From the NCBI RefSeq assembly GCF_042651565.1, contig NZ_JBHSDF010000003.1: 64,000 nt of DNA. The stretch is one strand, 5' to 3'. This document shows positions 52,240-61,088 of this stretch, one piece after another. The notes below the pieces were generated by a model. It made no database searches and had not been told where the DNA came from. It saw only the letters and a list, made by a program, of their open reading frames with translations. The translations under genes were made by a program, and so were the position numbers. Numbering within the stretch: the stretch's first letter is position 1; each line of letters begins with the position of its first letter. Source of the DNA: Salinispirillum marinum (GTDB lineage Bacteria > Pseudomonadota > Gammaproteobacteria > Pseudomonadales > Natronospirillaceae).

Positions 52240-54759
52240 ATGCGAACCCTCTTCGGCACAGGACTGTTCATTTGTTGGCTTTTGGGTGCGTTCGCTTCGG
52301 CATCCACTTGGTCGACGGATGGGCGCTATATTTCGTCGGCATTGCCCACGGCAGTGGAGTCCCGTGGCCGTCACTCAGAGCAAACCCGGCCACCGCTTAC
52401 GGCGGCAGAGGCCTTGGACTCACTCACCTTTTCCACCGAACAGTTCGCCGCTTCAACCCGGCTGTCCACCGATATTTATTGGCACAAGCTCGGTTTCCCT
52501 TTCCAACCCGCAGCCTCGCAGCACATATTGGACATCAGCAACTACATGCTCGATGAACTCGACGTGTTTGTATTTCATGACGGCAAACTACACCGCCAAT
52601 GGCGGCGTGGTGATCGCCAACCTTGGTCACCTTGGGACGGGCGTTACGCTGGCATTTGGTTTCCGATTCAGCACCCGGCGAACGTTGAACTCGATGTATT
52701 GATCCGCAAGTCGAGTACCGGCCCTATGTTGCTGCCGCTTCGTATCTTCGAACCTGCGGCGCATATTGAGCAGGTCGCATCGCGTTACAAAGTGTGGGCG
52801 ATGGCGGTCGGGGCGTTAATGATTTTATTGCTCCACAACACCGTGGTTTTCCTTCTGTCACGCTATCCAGCGTATGGCTACTACTTAATTTTTCATGTCG
52901 CCGTATTGTTGAGTTTGGGCGTGACCCAAGGTTTTGGTCCTTGGTTTCTCCCGATGGCCATCAACCAATGGATGGCGCAGCATATCCTCTCACTCTATAC
53001 CATGGCGGCATGGAGCATTTTTCAATTCAGTCTACACTTTCTACAACTTCGCACGCGCTTGCCGCATTGGTGGAAACGGCGTCGGCACATTGACCTGTTG
53101 TTCCTTCTGGCATTGCTCGCCAGCATTGTTCTCCCCGAGCGGTTATATGCTACGCCCTATGCACTGATACAAGTCGGCTTATCCGTGCTGAGTATCTACT
53201 GGGGCATACAGGTGCGCCGCCAAGGCTTCGCGCCGGCAGGTTTGTACTTGCTGTCGTGGTCGGTTTTCTTGCTTGGGGCGTTTGTCGGCAATGCTACCTT
53301 CCGCACCTTACTGCCCTTTAATACGTTGACGGAATACGCCTTGCTGGTCTGCACGCTGCTGCAGTTACTGGGTTTTACCTTCAGTCTGGCAATTCGGGCG
53401 CGGCATTTGGAGCAGGAAAATAATGTCCGCACACTCACCAACCCTCAATCCGAGCTACCGAACCGTCAATTTTTCTTGCGCTATGTCGCCAAAAGCCCTT
53501 GGTCGTCAGAGCTGCCGAACAACGCATCAGGGCCCACCATGGTACTCATCCAACTGGTGAGTTTGCACGACCTCAGCACTGCGGTTGGACCCGCACGTTC
53601 CGCTCAGGTGACAGGCCTGTTAGCTCAGCGTTTAGACCAGGCGTTGAGCCATGAACCTTCGGTCATTCCTCACACATTGCCCAATCAACGGGTAGCACGG
53701 GTGATTGATATGGCAGAGGATCAATGGATATTTCTGCTCCACCCCTCAGCATCGCTCGATAAGGTGCTTTATCGACTGGAGCCACAACTTAACGAGCCTA
53801 TCCAAGTGGATGGATCGGAATTTCAGCAAATGTTTGCCATGGGTGTTGCCAAACCGCAAGCACAAGCACAAGACCATGACATGGTCAGCCTGTTTCAAAA
53901 GGCCCAAATGGCCGCTGATGAAAACGGTACGGCGAGTGCCCTGTGGTCGGAATATCAAACCGGCTGGGTTGAACAACAGCAAGATCAATTGTATCTGGTG
54001 GTGGAATTAACGCAGGCCATCCGTCATCGCCGTTTTGAATTTGTGGTTCAACCCAAGGTTGATCTCAGCAGCATGGCGATTCACAGCGGTGAAGTCCTAC
54101 TGCGCTGGCACCACCCGGAAAAAGGCAGCATAGGCCCGGATGTTTTCATTCCGCTTGCAGAGCGCGTGGGACTGATTTTTAAACTGACGCAGGTGGTGCT
54201 AAACCTGACCTTCGAGTGGGTCGCCTTACACCGGGCGGCGTTGAAGTCCTGCAGTTTGGCCATCAACATCTCAGCTAGGGACTTACTGCAACCGGCGTTT
54301 GCCCAGGACACCCTAGCACTGTGCCAAAAGTATCAACTGGAACCCGCACGATTCATTTTGGAAATCACCGAAACCACAGCCTTAAGCGATAAGGCCATGG
54401 CGATCGAAAACGCGGATCTGCTGCGTGCAGCGGGGTTCAGCCTGTCGATCGACGATTTCGGCGCGGGTTACAGCTCAATGCAGAACATTCATCGCCTGGC
54501 ACCACAAGAAATCAAAATAGACCGCCAGTTCGTGCGCGAACTGACCATCAACAGCACCCATGAAACGCTGTGCCGGTCCCTGATTACCTTAAGTCAGGAC
54601 CTGCACACCTGCGCCACCGCAGAAGGCATTGAAACCGCCGAGCAATTAGCGCTCTTAAAACAATGGGGATGTCATTCCGGGCAGGGCTACTACCTATATC
54701 GCCCTCTCGCCCCGGACGATTTTTTAACGTTATTACGCACGCAACAAAACGGGCACTAG
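52240..54759 (+). CDS. 7TMR-DISM sensor with degenerate GGDEF and EAL domains
   Basis: Membrane protein of about 839 aa. I prefer the ATG at 52240, which has AAGGAACC upstream and begins a signal peptide; 52192 is an alternative. DISMED2 domain (about 55-170), seven membrane segments (about 180-385), cyclase-like domain (about 400-560) with no GGDEF motif, where MAEDQWIFLL stands in its place, and EAL (about 580-835) with EVL at 618, EITETT, DDFGAGYSS, KIDRQFV and AEGIE. It is therefore probably a c-di-GMP phosphodiesterase driven by a periplasmic signal. Confidence 0.92.
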   Translation: MRTLFGTGLFICWLLGAFASASTWSTDGRYISSALPTAVESRGRHSEQTRPPLTAAEALDSLTFSTEQFAASTRLSTDIYWHKLGFPFQPAASQHILDISNYMLDELDVFVFHDGKLHRQWRRGDRQPWSPWDGRYAGIWFPIQHPANVELDVLIRKSSTGPMLLPLRIFEPAAHIEQVASRYKVWAMAVGALMILLLHNTVVFLLSRYPAYGYYLIFHVAVLLSLGVTQGFGPWFLPMAINQWMAQHILSLYTMAAWSIFQFSLHFLQLRTRLPHWWKRRRHIDLLFLLALLASIVLPERLYATPYALIQVGLSVLSIYWGIQVRRQGFAPAGLYLLSWSVFLLGAFVGNATFRTLLPFNTLTEYALLVCTLLQLLGFTFSLAIRARHLEQENNVRTLTNPQSELPNRQFFLRYVAKSPWSSELPNNASGPTMVLIQLVSLHDLSTAVGPARSAQVTGLLAQRLDQALSHEPSVIPHTLPNQRVARVIDMAEDQWIFLLHPSASLDKVLYRLEPQLNEPIQVDGSEFQQMFAMGVAKPQAQAQDHDMVSLFQKAQMAADENGTASALWSEYQTGWVEQQQDQLYLVVELTQAIRHRRFEFVVQPKVDLSSMAIHSGEVLLRWHHPEKGSIGPDVFIPLAERVGLIFKLTQVVLNLTFEWVALHRAALKSCSLAINISARDLLQPAFAQDTLALCQKYQLEPARFILEITETTALSDKAMAIENADLLRAAGFSLSIDDFGAGYSSMQNIHRLAPQEIKIDRQFVRELTINSTHETLCRSLITLSQDLHTCATAEGIETAEQLALLKQWGCHSGQGYYLYRPLAPDDFLTLLRTQQNGH

Positions 54760-55514
54760 GGTAAGAAGCGGCCACAGCCCTGTAATGTCTGGCCTTCTAC
54801 GGTTAACGTGACCTGTGTTGGGTAGCTTTCGCCGCTCATGGTGTCGGTACAGGGCCTATCGACCACCATTAACGTGCCGTTGCCTTCTGCCAGGGTAAAT
54901 GCCAACTCCGAATCCGCACTGGGTCGATGCATCGCCCTTCCGAACAGTTCTCGGGTACCGTAATCCAGTAGCACACGCACGTTCGGTTGCGCCGCAGCAT
55001 CGACCTCAACCAACCAACCGGGCTCCTGCCCGACCGCACGAAACATCACGCCGCGCGCTTCGGCCGCCGACCACGGATTTCTGTCATCCGCCGCCGCTCG
55101 GACCAACCGTATCTGCAGGTTTTGCGCCGCACCACGTTTTAACGGCTGCGCTTCTGGCAGGTGAAACAGCAGTTGCCGCTCCGGGCTGTAGACTTGAATA
55201 CTGAGCCGAACATCAGCCTGTGTCGGCCAACGGTCGGCATCCACATCTAATGCGAATCGGTAGGGCGGATTGCCGACAGCACTCAAGCGCTGCGTTGCTA
55301 ACACCCTTGGCGTCGGGGATGGAACCAATACCGTGACCACGACATAGCTATCCGGGTGAACGGCAATACGCTCGAGAAAGCTGGCGGTGCCACTGACTTC
55401 CAGCGTGCCCGACGCGTCCGTGGAGCGCCCCTGTGCCAGTGAGACTTGAGGATCAATCGCACACCCCAAACTCATGAACAGAATACCGAACCACACGTAA
55501 AGAGCCGCTTTCAT
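54756..55514 (-). CDS. Lipoprotein with YbaY-like and COG3650-like domains
   Basis: Predicted lipoprotein of about 252 aa. Start at 55514 (GGAG upstream) gives MKAALYVWFGILFMSLGC, with a lipobox LSLGC-type site at Cys18. The middle part (about 40-135) resembles YbaY/YscW lipoproteins (SGTASFLERIAVHPDSYVVV). The C-terminal part (about 145-252) has FRAVGQEPGWLVEVD and PCTDTMSGESYPTQVTLTV, as in COG3650/HslJ-like envelope proteins. The fusion suggests an envelope stress or assembly role. It overlaps the previous gene by 4 nt at the stop codons. Confidence 0.72.
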   Translation of the reverse strand: MKAALYVWFGILFMSLGCAIDPQVSLAQGRSTDASGTLEVSGTASFLERIAVHPDSYVVVTVLVPSPTPRVLATQRLSAVGNPPYRFALDVDADRWPTQADVRLSIQVYSPERQLLFHLPEAQPLKRGAAQNLQIRLVRAAADDRNPWSAAEARGVMFRAVGQEPGWLVEVDAAAQPNVRVLLDYGTRELFGRAMHRPSADSELAFTLAEGNGTLMVVDRPCTDTMSGESYPTQVTLTVEGQTLQGCGRFLP

Positions 55515-55588
55515 GTCTGTTAACTCCAACTGTTTGCAGCGTATTATAGGTCACTGACTTTAACACAGAGCATGGCAAGGATAGAGAT

Positions 55589-56059
55589 ATGTTATGCAGG
55601 ATTCTTTTCATTAGCGCTCTACTTTGCTGTGCACCTGCGAGCTATGCGCAATCGTTTAATGTGCGTACCCAACCGGCTTATGTATTTGTCGGCATCCTTG
55701 ACGTTGCCGTAGACATCGCCCTTACCGAGTACCTGAGTCTAGCGCCGACGCTGAAAACCACGGCCGATTTCAGTGCCCAGCAATGGGGTATTGAAGTAAT
55801 TCAGCATCGACCAAGGTTCAGTGAAACCGGCTGGCGTACCCACGGACATGTGCAATACGGTGCCATCATGGGATCGTTCCACACGCAATGGAAACTGACG
55901 GTACTGAGCAGTCACCAATGGCGGTGGGATACGTTCAATCTGGCCCTTGGCATTGGCCCTGAGTTCACCTACGGGCGTGAAGACTACGCCACCGATGTGA
56001 TAAGCGATAATTGGCGCTTGTGGCCGACAGCACGGCTGAGCATTGGGTGGTTTTTTTAA
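55589..56059 (+). CDS. Small predicted outer-membrane protein 1 of 3
   Basis: Protein of 156 aa with a clear signal peptide (MLCRILFISALLCCAPASYA, then QSF). The mature part alternates hydrophobic and polar residues and ends PTARLSIGWFF, with a C-terminal aromatic as in outer-membrane barrels. No family is recognised. It is first of three tandem genes of the same style. Its TAA overlaps the next ATG by one base, suggesting translational coupling. Function unknown. Confidence 0.65.
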   Translation: MLCRILFISALLCCAPASYAQSFNVRTQPAYVFVGILDVAVDIALTEYLSLAPTLKTTADFSAQQWGIEVIQHRPRFSETGWRTHGHVQYGAIMGSFHTQWKLTVLSSHQWRWDTFNLALGIGPEFTYGREDYATDVISDNWRLWPTARLSIGWFF

Positions 56060-56583
56060 TGAATAACTTCGCCAGAATGACCGCTAAAGCGCGCCAACCC
56101 GTCCTTGGGGTCGCTACTCTTGTGCTCTGGATATTATCGAGTACAGCACCCGCCGAATTACTGCGCGTGCGTTCCGACCCCATTTTTGCCTTAATAACGC
56201 AAAGCGTTAACGCCGAGTTGGACTTTGCTTGGGGAGAGCACAGAACTTGGGCACTGGGCTTGTACTACCGTGATGGCGATGACGTACTGTTCGACTCGGC
56301 CCGCGTATTTTCACCGGCCTTGCGGGTGGATTTCTATTCTGCTGGCCCGCGTCAACACGGCTGGCACCCGCACCTGATGCTGCAGACCGATTTTTCTTCA
56401 ACGCAGAACAATGATGCGCAATGGTCGGTGCGCGTTAAAGCGCGTCAAGCCTATCAGTGGGTCTGGGACCCGCTGTCGTTAAGCCTAGGTTTGGGTGTAC
56501 AGAGCGGGTTTGGTGATTATTTTTCAGCGTTGGCCTGTTACCTCTGCCCAACCTATGAATTCAGTGTAGGGTGGCAGCCATGA
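56059..56583 (+). CDS. Small predicted outer-membrane protein 2 of 3
   Basis: Protein of about 174 aa. The ATG at 56059 overlaps the previous stop (TAATG); an internal ATG at 56077 or an upstream in-frame start at 56011 are alternatives. A hydrophobic segment (PVLGVATLVLWILSSTAPAE) acts as signal peptide. The rest is beta-rich and ends CPTYEFSVGWQP, sharing the final S/T-x-G-W element with its two neighbours, so the three may be diverged duplicates. No family recognised. Confidence 0.62.
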   Translation: MNNFARMTAKARQPVLGVATLVLWILSSTAPAELLRVRSDPIFALITQSVNAELDFAWGEHRTWALGLYYRDGDDVLFDSARVFSPALRVDFYSAGPRQHGWHPHLMLQTDFSSTQNNDAQWSVRVKARQAYQWVWDPLSLSLGLGVQSGFGDYFSALACYLCPTYEFSVGWQP

Positions 56584-57053
56584 AACAGCGGCTTTCGTTT
56601 TCTGCAGTGCTTATGCTGGTCGGTCTGCTTACTTCTCCGCTGTCATTAGCCGCCGAGTCTTCATGGTTTTGGCACTACACACCCGCGAGCCTGCGTGCCA
56701 CACAAGCCATCAGTTTCGCCAAAATACCTTCCGCAGAACAAGGTCGCTGGCAGGCGCGTCTGCACCTAGGCTATGAACTGGAATCCTACGGTCTAGGCGT
56801 GCTGTGGCAACACCCAATGCTTGAAGCACACCCGAATTGGGGATTAGACACAGGCATAACCGTTCTGTGGGACACCCGAGACGATTTAACGCTCGACAGT
56901 GTAACGACACATACGCGCTGGCGCTGGCTAAAGACGTGGGGAGATTTTCGCGTGGATGCAGGATATGGCGTACAGGGTCAGTGGGTCAATGAGGCCGTAA
57001 ACGCATGGCGCTTACGGCCCAGTTTTGACGCCACCCTTGGGTGGCGTCTCTAA
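56580..57053 (+). CDS. Small predicted outer-membrane protein 3 of 3
   Basis: Protein of about 157 aa starting at ATG 56580, which overlaps the previous stop by 4 nt. The signal peptide is MKQRLSFSAVLMLVGLLTSP through LAA. The mature part is beta-rich and ends RPSFDATLGWRL, again with an S/T-x-G-W end. The three coupled genes probably form one envelope assembly. No domain is recognised, and the function is open. Confidence 0.65.
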   Translation: MKQRLSFSAVLMLVGLLTSPLSLAAESSWFWHYTPASLRATQAISFAKIPSAEQGRWQARLHLGYELESYGLGVLWQHPMLEAHPNWGLDTGITVLWDTRDDLTLDSVTTHTRWRWLKTWGDFRVDAGYGVQGQWVNEAVNAWRLRPSFDATLGWRL

Positions 57054-57081
57054 GCCTACGATTTTGCCGCAGGCCAGCCGA

Positions 57082-57579
57082 TCAACTCAACGCAGCAACC
57101 GCACCGTCATAATTCGGTTCATTGCCGGTTTCCGCGACCTGCTCGGTGTAAATCACCCGTCCGGCCTCATCCAGCACCACAACCGCACGCGATAACAAGC
57201 CTGCCAATGGGCCATTGCGGAATTCCACACCATAGTCTTCACCAAACGAGCTACGGAAGGTTGAGGCGTTTTTCACATTGCTCAGGCCTTCAGAGCCACA
57301 AAAGCGTGCCTGCGCAAAGGGCAAGTCGGCAGAAACGCACAGCACCACGGTGTTGTCCAATTTGCTGACCAATTCATTGAACTTGCGCACAGAGGTTGCA
57401 CAGGTTGGGGTGTCGATGCTCGGGAAAATATTCAACACCACACGCTGACCGCCAAAATCAGCCAGTTTCATTTCACTCAAATCGGCAGCCGTCATTTGAA
57501 AATCTGGCGCTTGCGTACCCACAGGTGGTAAATCACCTACGGTTTGAAAGGTTGTTCCACGCATTGCTACTGAAGCCAT
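57082..57579 (-). CDS. tpx: Thiol peroxidase Tpx
   Basis: Atypical 2-Cys peroxiredoxin of about 165 aa that reduces lipid and alkyl hydroperoxides. Peroxidatic C60 in IDTPTCATSV and resolving C94 in ARFCGSEGL match E. coli Tpx C61 and C95. Start at 57579 chosen for GGAGAAC upstream; the frame extends to 57630. It uses thioredoxin as reductant in known members. Complete. Confidence 0.97.
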   Translation of the reverse strand: MASVAMRGTTFQTVGDLPPVGTQAPDFQMTAADLSEMKLADFGGQRVVLNIFPSIDTPTCATSVRKFNELVSKLDNTVVLCVSADLPFAQARFCGSEGLSNVKNASTFRSSFGEDYGVEFRNGPLAGLLSRAVVVLDEAGRVIYTEQVAETGNEPNYDGAVAALS

Positions 57580-57651
57580 CGGTTGTTCTCCATTGTAAAA
57601 ACCACTTTGGGTTGCAGTACGATACGCCATTCTGATTGGATGTAAACCCCT

Positions 57652-58338
57652 TCACAAAAAGGCTAACCAAGCACCTACACCCACCATCAAACTGCCGGCA
57701 ATACGATTCATAACCCGCACATTTGAGGCCTGCGCCAGAAAATAGCGCAGCGCTTTACCGCCACTGGCATAGGCCAGCATGCAGATCAGTTCCAACAACA
57801 CAATGATGGTCAACAGGAAGGCCAACTGCGGCGACAAAGGCAAAGACTGGTCAATAAACGGTGGCAATAAGGCAATATGAAACGCCCAGCCTTTCGGGTT
57901 GGCCACCGCCGTTACAAAGCCCTGTACAAACAATTGCCCGCGCGATGTACTTCGCACTTCGGCAGCCGTTTCAGGAATGGCCATGCTGCCACGTGACCGC
58001 CACATTTGCACACCGATGTAAAATAAATAGGCGCCCCCGCCCCATTTAAAGGCCGTGAACAACTGTGGGTAGGCGAGCAATACGGCGGCCACCCCAAGAA
58101 CGGCGAGCAAGGCCACTAAAGCAACACCCAGCATTTCCCCCCACATCATCCATAGGGTGCGTTTAACGCCGATGGTGATGCCTAACGTCATCGCCAAGGT
58201 CATGCACATACCGGGGGTTATCGACACGAAGAAAAACGTCGGCACAAACACCGACAACAACGCGAAATTGACCACAATGCCGTCCAAACGGTTAAAAAAT
58301 GAGAGCGCTATTCTGCGCTCCCGTTTGGGCGGGCGCAA
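57652..58338 (-). CDS. LysE-family amino-acid exporter
   Basis: Inner-membrane exporter of up to 228 aa with six hydrophobic segments. SITPGMCMTLAMTLGITIGVKRTLW (residues about 40-65) is the LysE/RhtB signature, and FVTAVANPKGWAFHIALLPPF follows near 145. The first 20 residues (MRPPKRERRIALSFFNRLDG) are charged and unlike the family, so a GTG start near 58276 is possible. It exports an amino acid or derivative. It lies 9 nt downstream of the quinone reductase gene and may be co-transcribed. Confidence 0.88.
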   Translation of the reverse strand: MRPPKRERRIALSFFNRLDGIVVNFALLSVFVPTFFFVSITPGMCMTLAMTLGITIGVKRTLWMMWGEMLGVALVALLAVLGVAAVLLAYPQLFTAFKWGGGAYLFYIGVQMWRSRGSMAIPETAAEVRSTSRGQLFVQGFVTAVANPKGWAFHIALLPPFIDQSLPLSPQLAFLLTIIVLLELICMLAYASGGKALRYFLAQASNVRVMNRIAGSLMVGVGAWLAFL

Positions 58339-58347
58339 CCATGTCGA

Positions 58348-58947
58348 CTAGCGAAGGCGCAAGCCTAGCCGGTATACACTGTCCAGCCATGCGGCACGCT
58401 GCGTTTTATCCGCCGTACGCACGGCACCAAAGCTGCTGATTCGCACCGGTTTTACACCGGCAAACTCGAGAATTGTCCGGCGCATTTGGTGGTGACCCGG
58501 CATGCGGAAGAACCAGCGAAAGTACCAGGGCGGTGTATCCATCAAGGTGATAAGCCGGGCACTGCGGCCAGCTAATAGACGGTCCCACCACGCACTGTCA
58601 CGCCGGTATTTAAACGCAAAGCCAGGCAAGAAAACCCGGTCAATAAAACCCTTCAACAAAGCCGGCATCGCACCCCACCAAATGGGATACACAAACACCA
58701 AGTGCTGCGCCCATGCGATATCTTGTTGCGCGGCCACGAGATCTTCTTCTAAGGGCTGCGGGGCGTTATACCCGGCCCGCAGAACGGGATCAAATTGCAG
58801 CGCTCCGACCCGCAAAAAGCGGACGTCCGCGCCACTTTCCTGCGCACCCATTTGGTATTGCTCGGCCATCGCGGCTGACAAACTGCGTTCAGCGGGATGG
58901 CCGAGGATAATCAAAATACGCTTCGGAGGCGTGGGGTTTATGCTCAT
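58348..58947 (-). CDS. NAD(P)H dehydrogenase (quinone), KefF/MdaB-like
   Basis: Flavodoxin-fold quinone reductase of about 199 aa. RILIILGHPAERSLSAAMAE is the flavin phosphate loop, and VYPIWWGAMPALLKGFIDRVFLPG is the family signature near residues 85-108. Start at 58947 is supported by GGAG upstream; the frame runs to 58974. It follows the MerR-type gene and a MerR-type palindrome, so electrophile- or redox-dependent induction is likely. It is a second, distinct member of the family besides 15500-16249. Confidence 0.9.
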   Translation of the reverse strand: MSINPTPPKRILIILGHPAERSLSAAMAEQYQMGAQESGADVRFLRVGALQFDPVLRAGYNAPQPLEEDLVAAQQDIAWAQHLVFVYPIWWGAMPALLKGFIDRVFLPGFAFKYRRDSAWWDRLLAGRSARLITLMDTPPWYFRWFFRMPGHHQMRRTILEFAGVKPVRISSFGAVRTADKTQRAAWLDSVYRLGLRLR

Positions 58948-58991
58948 AACGAACTCCATGGTTGAAGAAACCATGGCAGTGTGAAGTATTC

Positions 58992-59005
58992 CTCTAGGGG
59001 TAGAG
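58992..59005 (-). promoter_or_regulatory. MerR-type operator/promoter for the quinone reductase
   Basis: Perfect palindrome CTCTA-GGGG-TAGAG between a TTGACT -35 (59004-59009, minus strand) and a poorly defined -10 about 15-19 nt on. Placement of the dyad between -35 and -10 is the MerR-family signature. It overlaps the 3' end of the MerR gene. Confidence 0.62.
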
Positions 59006-59392
59006 TCAAGTGCCTGTCAGTGTTTCACATTGCGTCAATTGCCCCATGACCTCGGGGCAGCTATCCAACTCATCGATCACCTGCTGCAAGGCTTTATCTT
59101 TTTGTTGAAGCTCGGCCATCGTACGTTGCACGTTGGCGCGTTTTTGCTCCAACAAGGCGCGAAGCTGTTGCCAATCGAAGCCGTCGTGGAGTACCGGCAC
59201 CGTCACTAATTCTCGCAACCGAAACCCCAGACCCTGCGCCTGCCGGATCAATACCACCTGCTCGAAGTGGCGCTTTCCGTAACGTCGATAGCTACCATCG
59301 CGCGGCACAGGGGGCAACAGCCCCATGTCTTCATAGAGTCGTATGGCTTTAATCGACGCACCGGTTAACCGCGCCAACTCACCAATTTTCAT
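59006..59392 (-). CDS. MerR-family transcriptional regulator
   Basis: Regulator of 128 aa. The N-terminal winged helix (MKIGELARLTGASIKAIRLYE, residues 1-21, then RYGKRHFEQV) is followed by a dimerising coiled coil (about 80-115) and a short tail with C113 and C122, which could sense a metal or thiol-reactive compound. It is directly upstream of the quinone reductase, whose promoter carries a MerR-type dyad. The two Cys are not in a CueR/ZntR-like loop, so the signal is uncertain. Confidence 0.92.
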   Translation of the reverse strand: MKIGELARLTGASIKAIRLYEDMGLLPPVPRDGSYRRYGKRHFEQVVLIRQAQGLGFRLRELVTVPVLHDGFDWQQLRALLEQKRANVQRTMAELQQKDKALQQVIDELDSCPEVMGQLTQCETLTGT

Positions 59393-59414
59393 GCTCTGCC
59401 CCCATTCATCAGGC

Positions 59415-60152
59415 CTACTTGAGCAGATAACCCTGCCCCTGCAAGTACGGTAACATATGCGGCCGCGCCTCTTTCTGCAACATGCCCGAAATTTGTTCTG
59501 TCCACGTCATGGACTTGTTATTGCCTGTGCGGGATTCATAGTACGCCCGCACGTGAGCATCGTATTCGGCTAGGTGCACCCGGTCTGCACCGTCGTCATA
59601 GCGCTCTTGCTTCAACACCACCGGCAACGGCAAGCGCGGCTTCACTTCCGGGTTTTGATCCGAATAACCCAAGCAGAGGCCAAACACCGGGTAAACCAAG
59701 TTGGGCAACGCCAGCAATTCACCGACCGCCGCAATCTGGTTACGCAGACCACCAATGTAGCAAATGCCCAAGCCCATTGACTCTGCAGCCACCACCACAT
59801 TTTGTGCGAACAAAGCACAATCGACCGACGCGGTTAAAAACTGTTCGGTGAAGCCCGACAACATGGGCGCATTGTGCTGATCACAGGCCACTTGGTGCCG
59901 GTGCATATCGGCACAAAACACCAAAAAAACGGGCGCGGTAGCAACATAGGACTGATTGCCGGACAGTTCGGCAAGCCGCTCACGCGCCGGGCCTTGGCTC
60001 ACTTGAATGACCGTGCACGCCTGAATAAAGCTGGACGTCGCTGCCGCTTGTCCGGCTTGCACCAGAGTGTCCACCACCGGCTGGGTAATGGGTTGGGTCG
60101 TAAACTTGCGAATAGATCGATGCGCAAGCAGGGTTTCAATGGTTTGATTCAT
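59415..60152 (-). CDS. NfsA-type oxygen-insensitive nitroreductase
   Basis: FMN-dependent NADPH nitroreductase of about 245 aa. HRSIRKFTTQPI near residue 13 is the flavin-binding Arg-Ser element, AESMGLGICYIGGLRNQ near 125 and GLCLGYSDQNPEVKPRLP near 160 are typical of the NfsA branch. Start at 60152 is chosen for GAGGAGT upstream. It likely reduces nitroaromatics or quinones. It lies in a redox-defence cluster with the MerR gene and quinone reductase. Confidence 0.92.
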   Translation of the reverse strand: MNQTIETLLAHRSIRKFTTQPITQPVVDTLVQAGQAAATSSFIQACTVIQVSQGPARERLAELSGNQSYVATAPVFLVFCADMHRHQVACDQHNAPMLSGFTEQFLTASVDCALFAQNVVVAAESMGLGICYIGGLRNQIAAVGELLALPNLVYPVFGLCLGYSDQNPEVKPRLPLPVVLKQERYDDGADRVHLAEYDAHVRAYYESRTGNNKSMTWTEQISGMLQKEARPHMLPYLQGQGYLLK

Positions 60153-60263
60153 GTTGTTACTCCTCAATTAACCGTTTCTGATTGACACGTACCTTACTCC
60201 AAACGGAATCGTTATACTGCAACGCAATGTTCTGAATGTTTCCATCTACGGGGAGGCACTCTG

Positions 60264-61088
60264 TTGTCCAACTCAGCCGCGAGCGGCCCGATTGTCTATC
60301 CATATACGTGCTTGTCCGATGGCCAGACCGGCCAGACTGATCTGGTCGACGAGGTGCCAATTGCCATCAGCTATCAAGGCATCAGCTACGCTGTGATGTT
60401 GGTCACCCCGGTAAACTTGGATGATTTTGTGTTCGGTTTCAGTCTGACCAATGGCGTAATGAACAGTACAACGGACATCGTGGACTGGCAGCTAACGCCC
60501 ACACCACACGGTTGGTTAGCGGATGTACAATTAACCGCTCGGCAGGCGAACGCTCTGGGTGCGCATCGACAGCGGCTGATGGGGGTCAGTGGTTGCGGAC
60601 TTTGCGGTGTCGACTCACTCGCCACCGCGCTACCAGAACTGCAGCGGTTGCCAGACGCCGCACCGCCCGCAGCAAGCCAATTGACGAACCTGCGCGAGCA
60701 ATTAACCGAAGCCCAACGCCTTGGGCAGCAAACGGGCGCGGTGCATGCAGCCATGTTACTGAACCCGCAAGGACAGGTACTCTGTGTGCGGGAAGACATT
60801 GGTCGCCATAATGCGCTCGACAAAGTGCTCGGCTACGCGCTGCGCCAGAACATAAGCCTCCATAACCACATGGCGGTGCTGAGCAGCCGGTGCAGCCTTG
60901 AATTGGTACAAAAAGCCGTGCGTGCCGGACTGTCGACCTTGGTGCATCTGGCTGCGCCTTCGCGTTTGGCCGTGGACTGTGCACGCGCCCACCGACTGAA
61001 TTTGATCCACCTCACCAAACACAGTGGTCCGCGCCTTTATACTCGTGCGCATGCGGGTGTCAGCACGCTTGCTTCAGAGCCATTATGA
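60264..61088 (+). CDS. fdhD: Formate dehydrogenase accessory sulfurtransferase FdhD
   Basis: Sulfur-transfer protein of 274 aa that activates molybdenum/tungsten formate dehydrogenases by sulfurating the cofactor. Conserved cysteines C111 and C114 lie in GVSGCGLCGVDS. REDIGRHNALDKVLG near residue 175 is the family signature. The start codon is TTG at 60264: GGGAGG 8 nt before it decides this over other sites, and no ATG is available early in the frame. Its stop overlaps the ATG of the oxidoreductase by 4 nt. Confidence 0.95.
   Translation: MSNSAASGPIVYPYTCLSDGQTGQTDLVDEVPIAISYQGISYAVMLVTPVNLDDFVFGFSLTNGVMNSTTDIVDWQLTPTPHGWLADVQLTARQANALGAHRQRLMGVSGCGLCGVDSLATALPELQRLPDAAPPAASQLTNLREQLTEAQRLGQQTGAVHAAMLLNPQGQVLCVREDIGRHNALDKVLGYALRQNISLHNHMAVLSSRCSLELVQKAVRAGLSTLVHLAAPSRLAVDCARAHRLNLIHLTKHSGPRLYTRAHAGVSTLASEPL

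Noticed and set aside
60181..60220. Promoter TTGACA ... TATACT before fdhD
   Set aside because: Both boxes look good, but spacing is 25 nt, too wide for a standard sigma-70 promoter.
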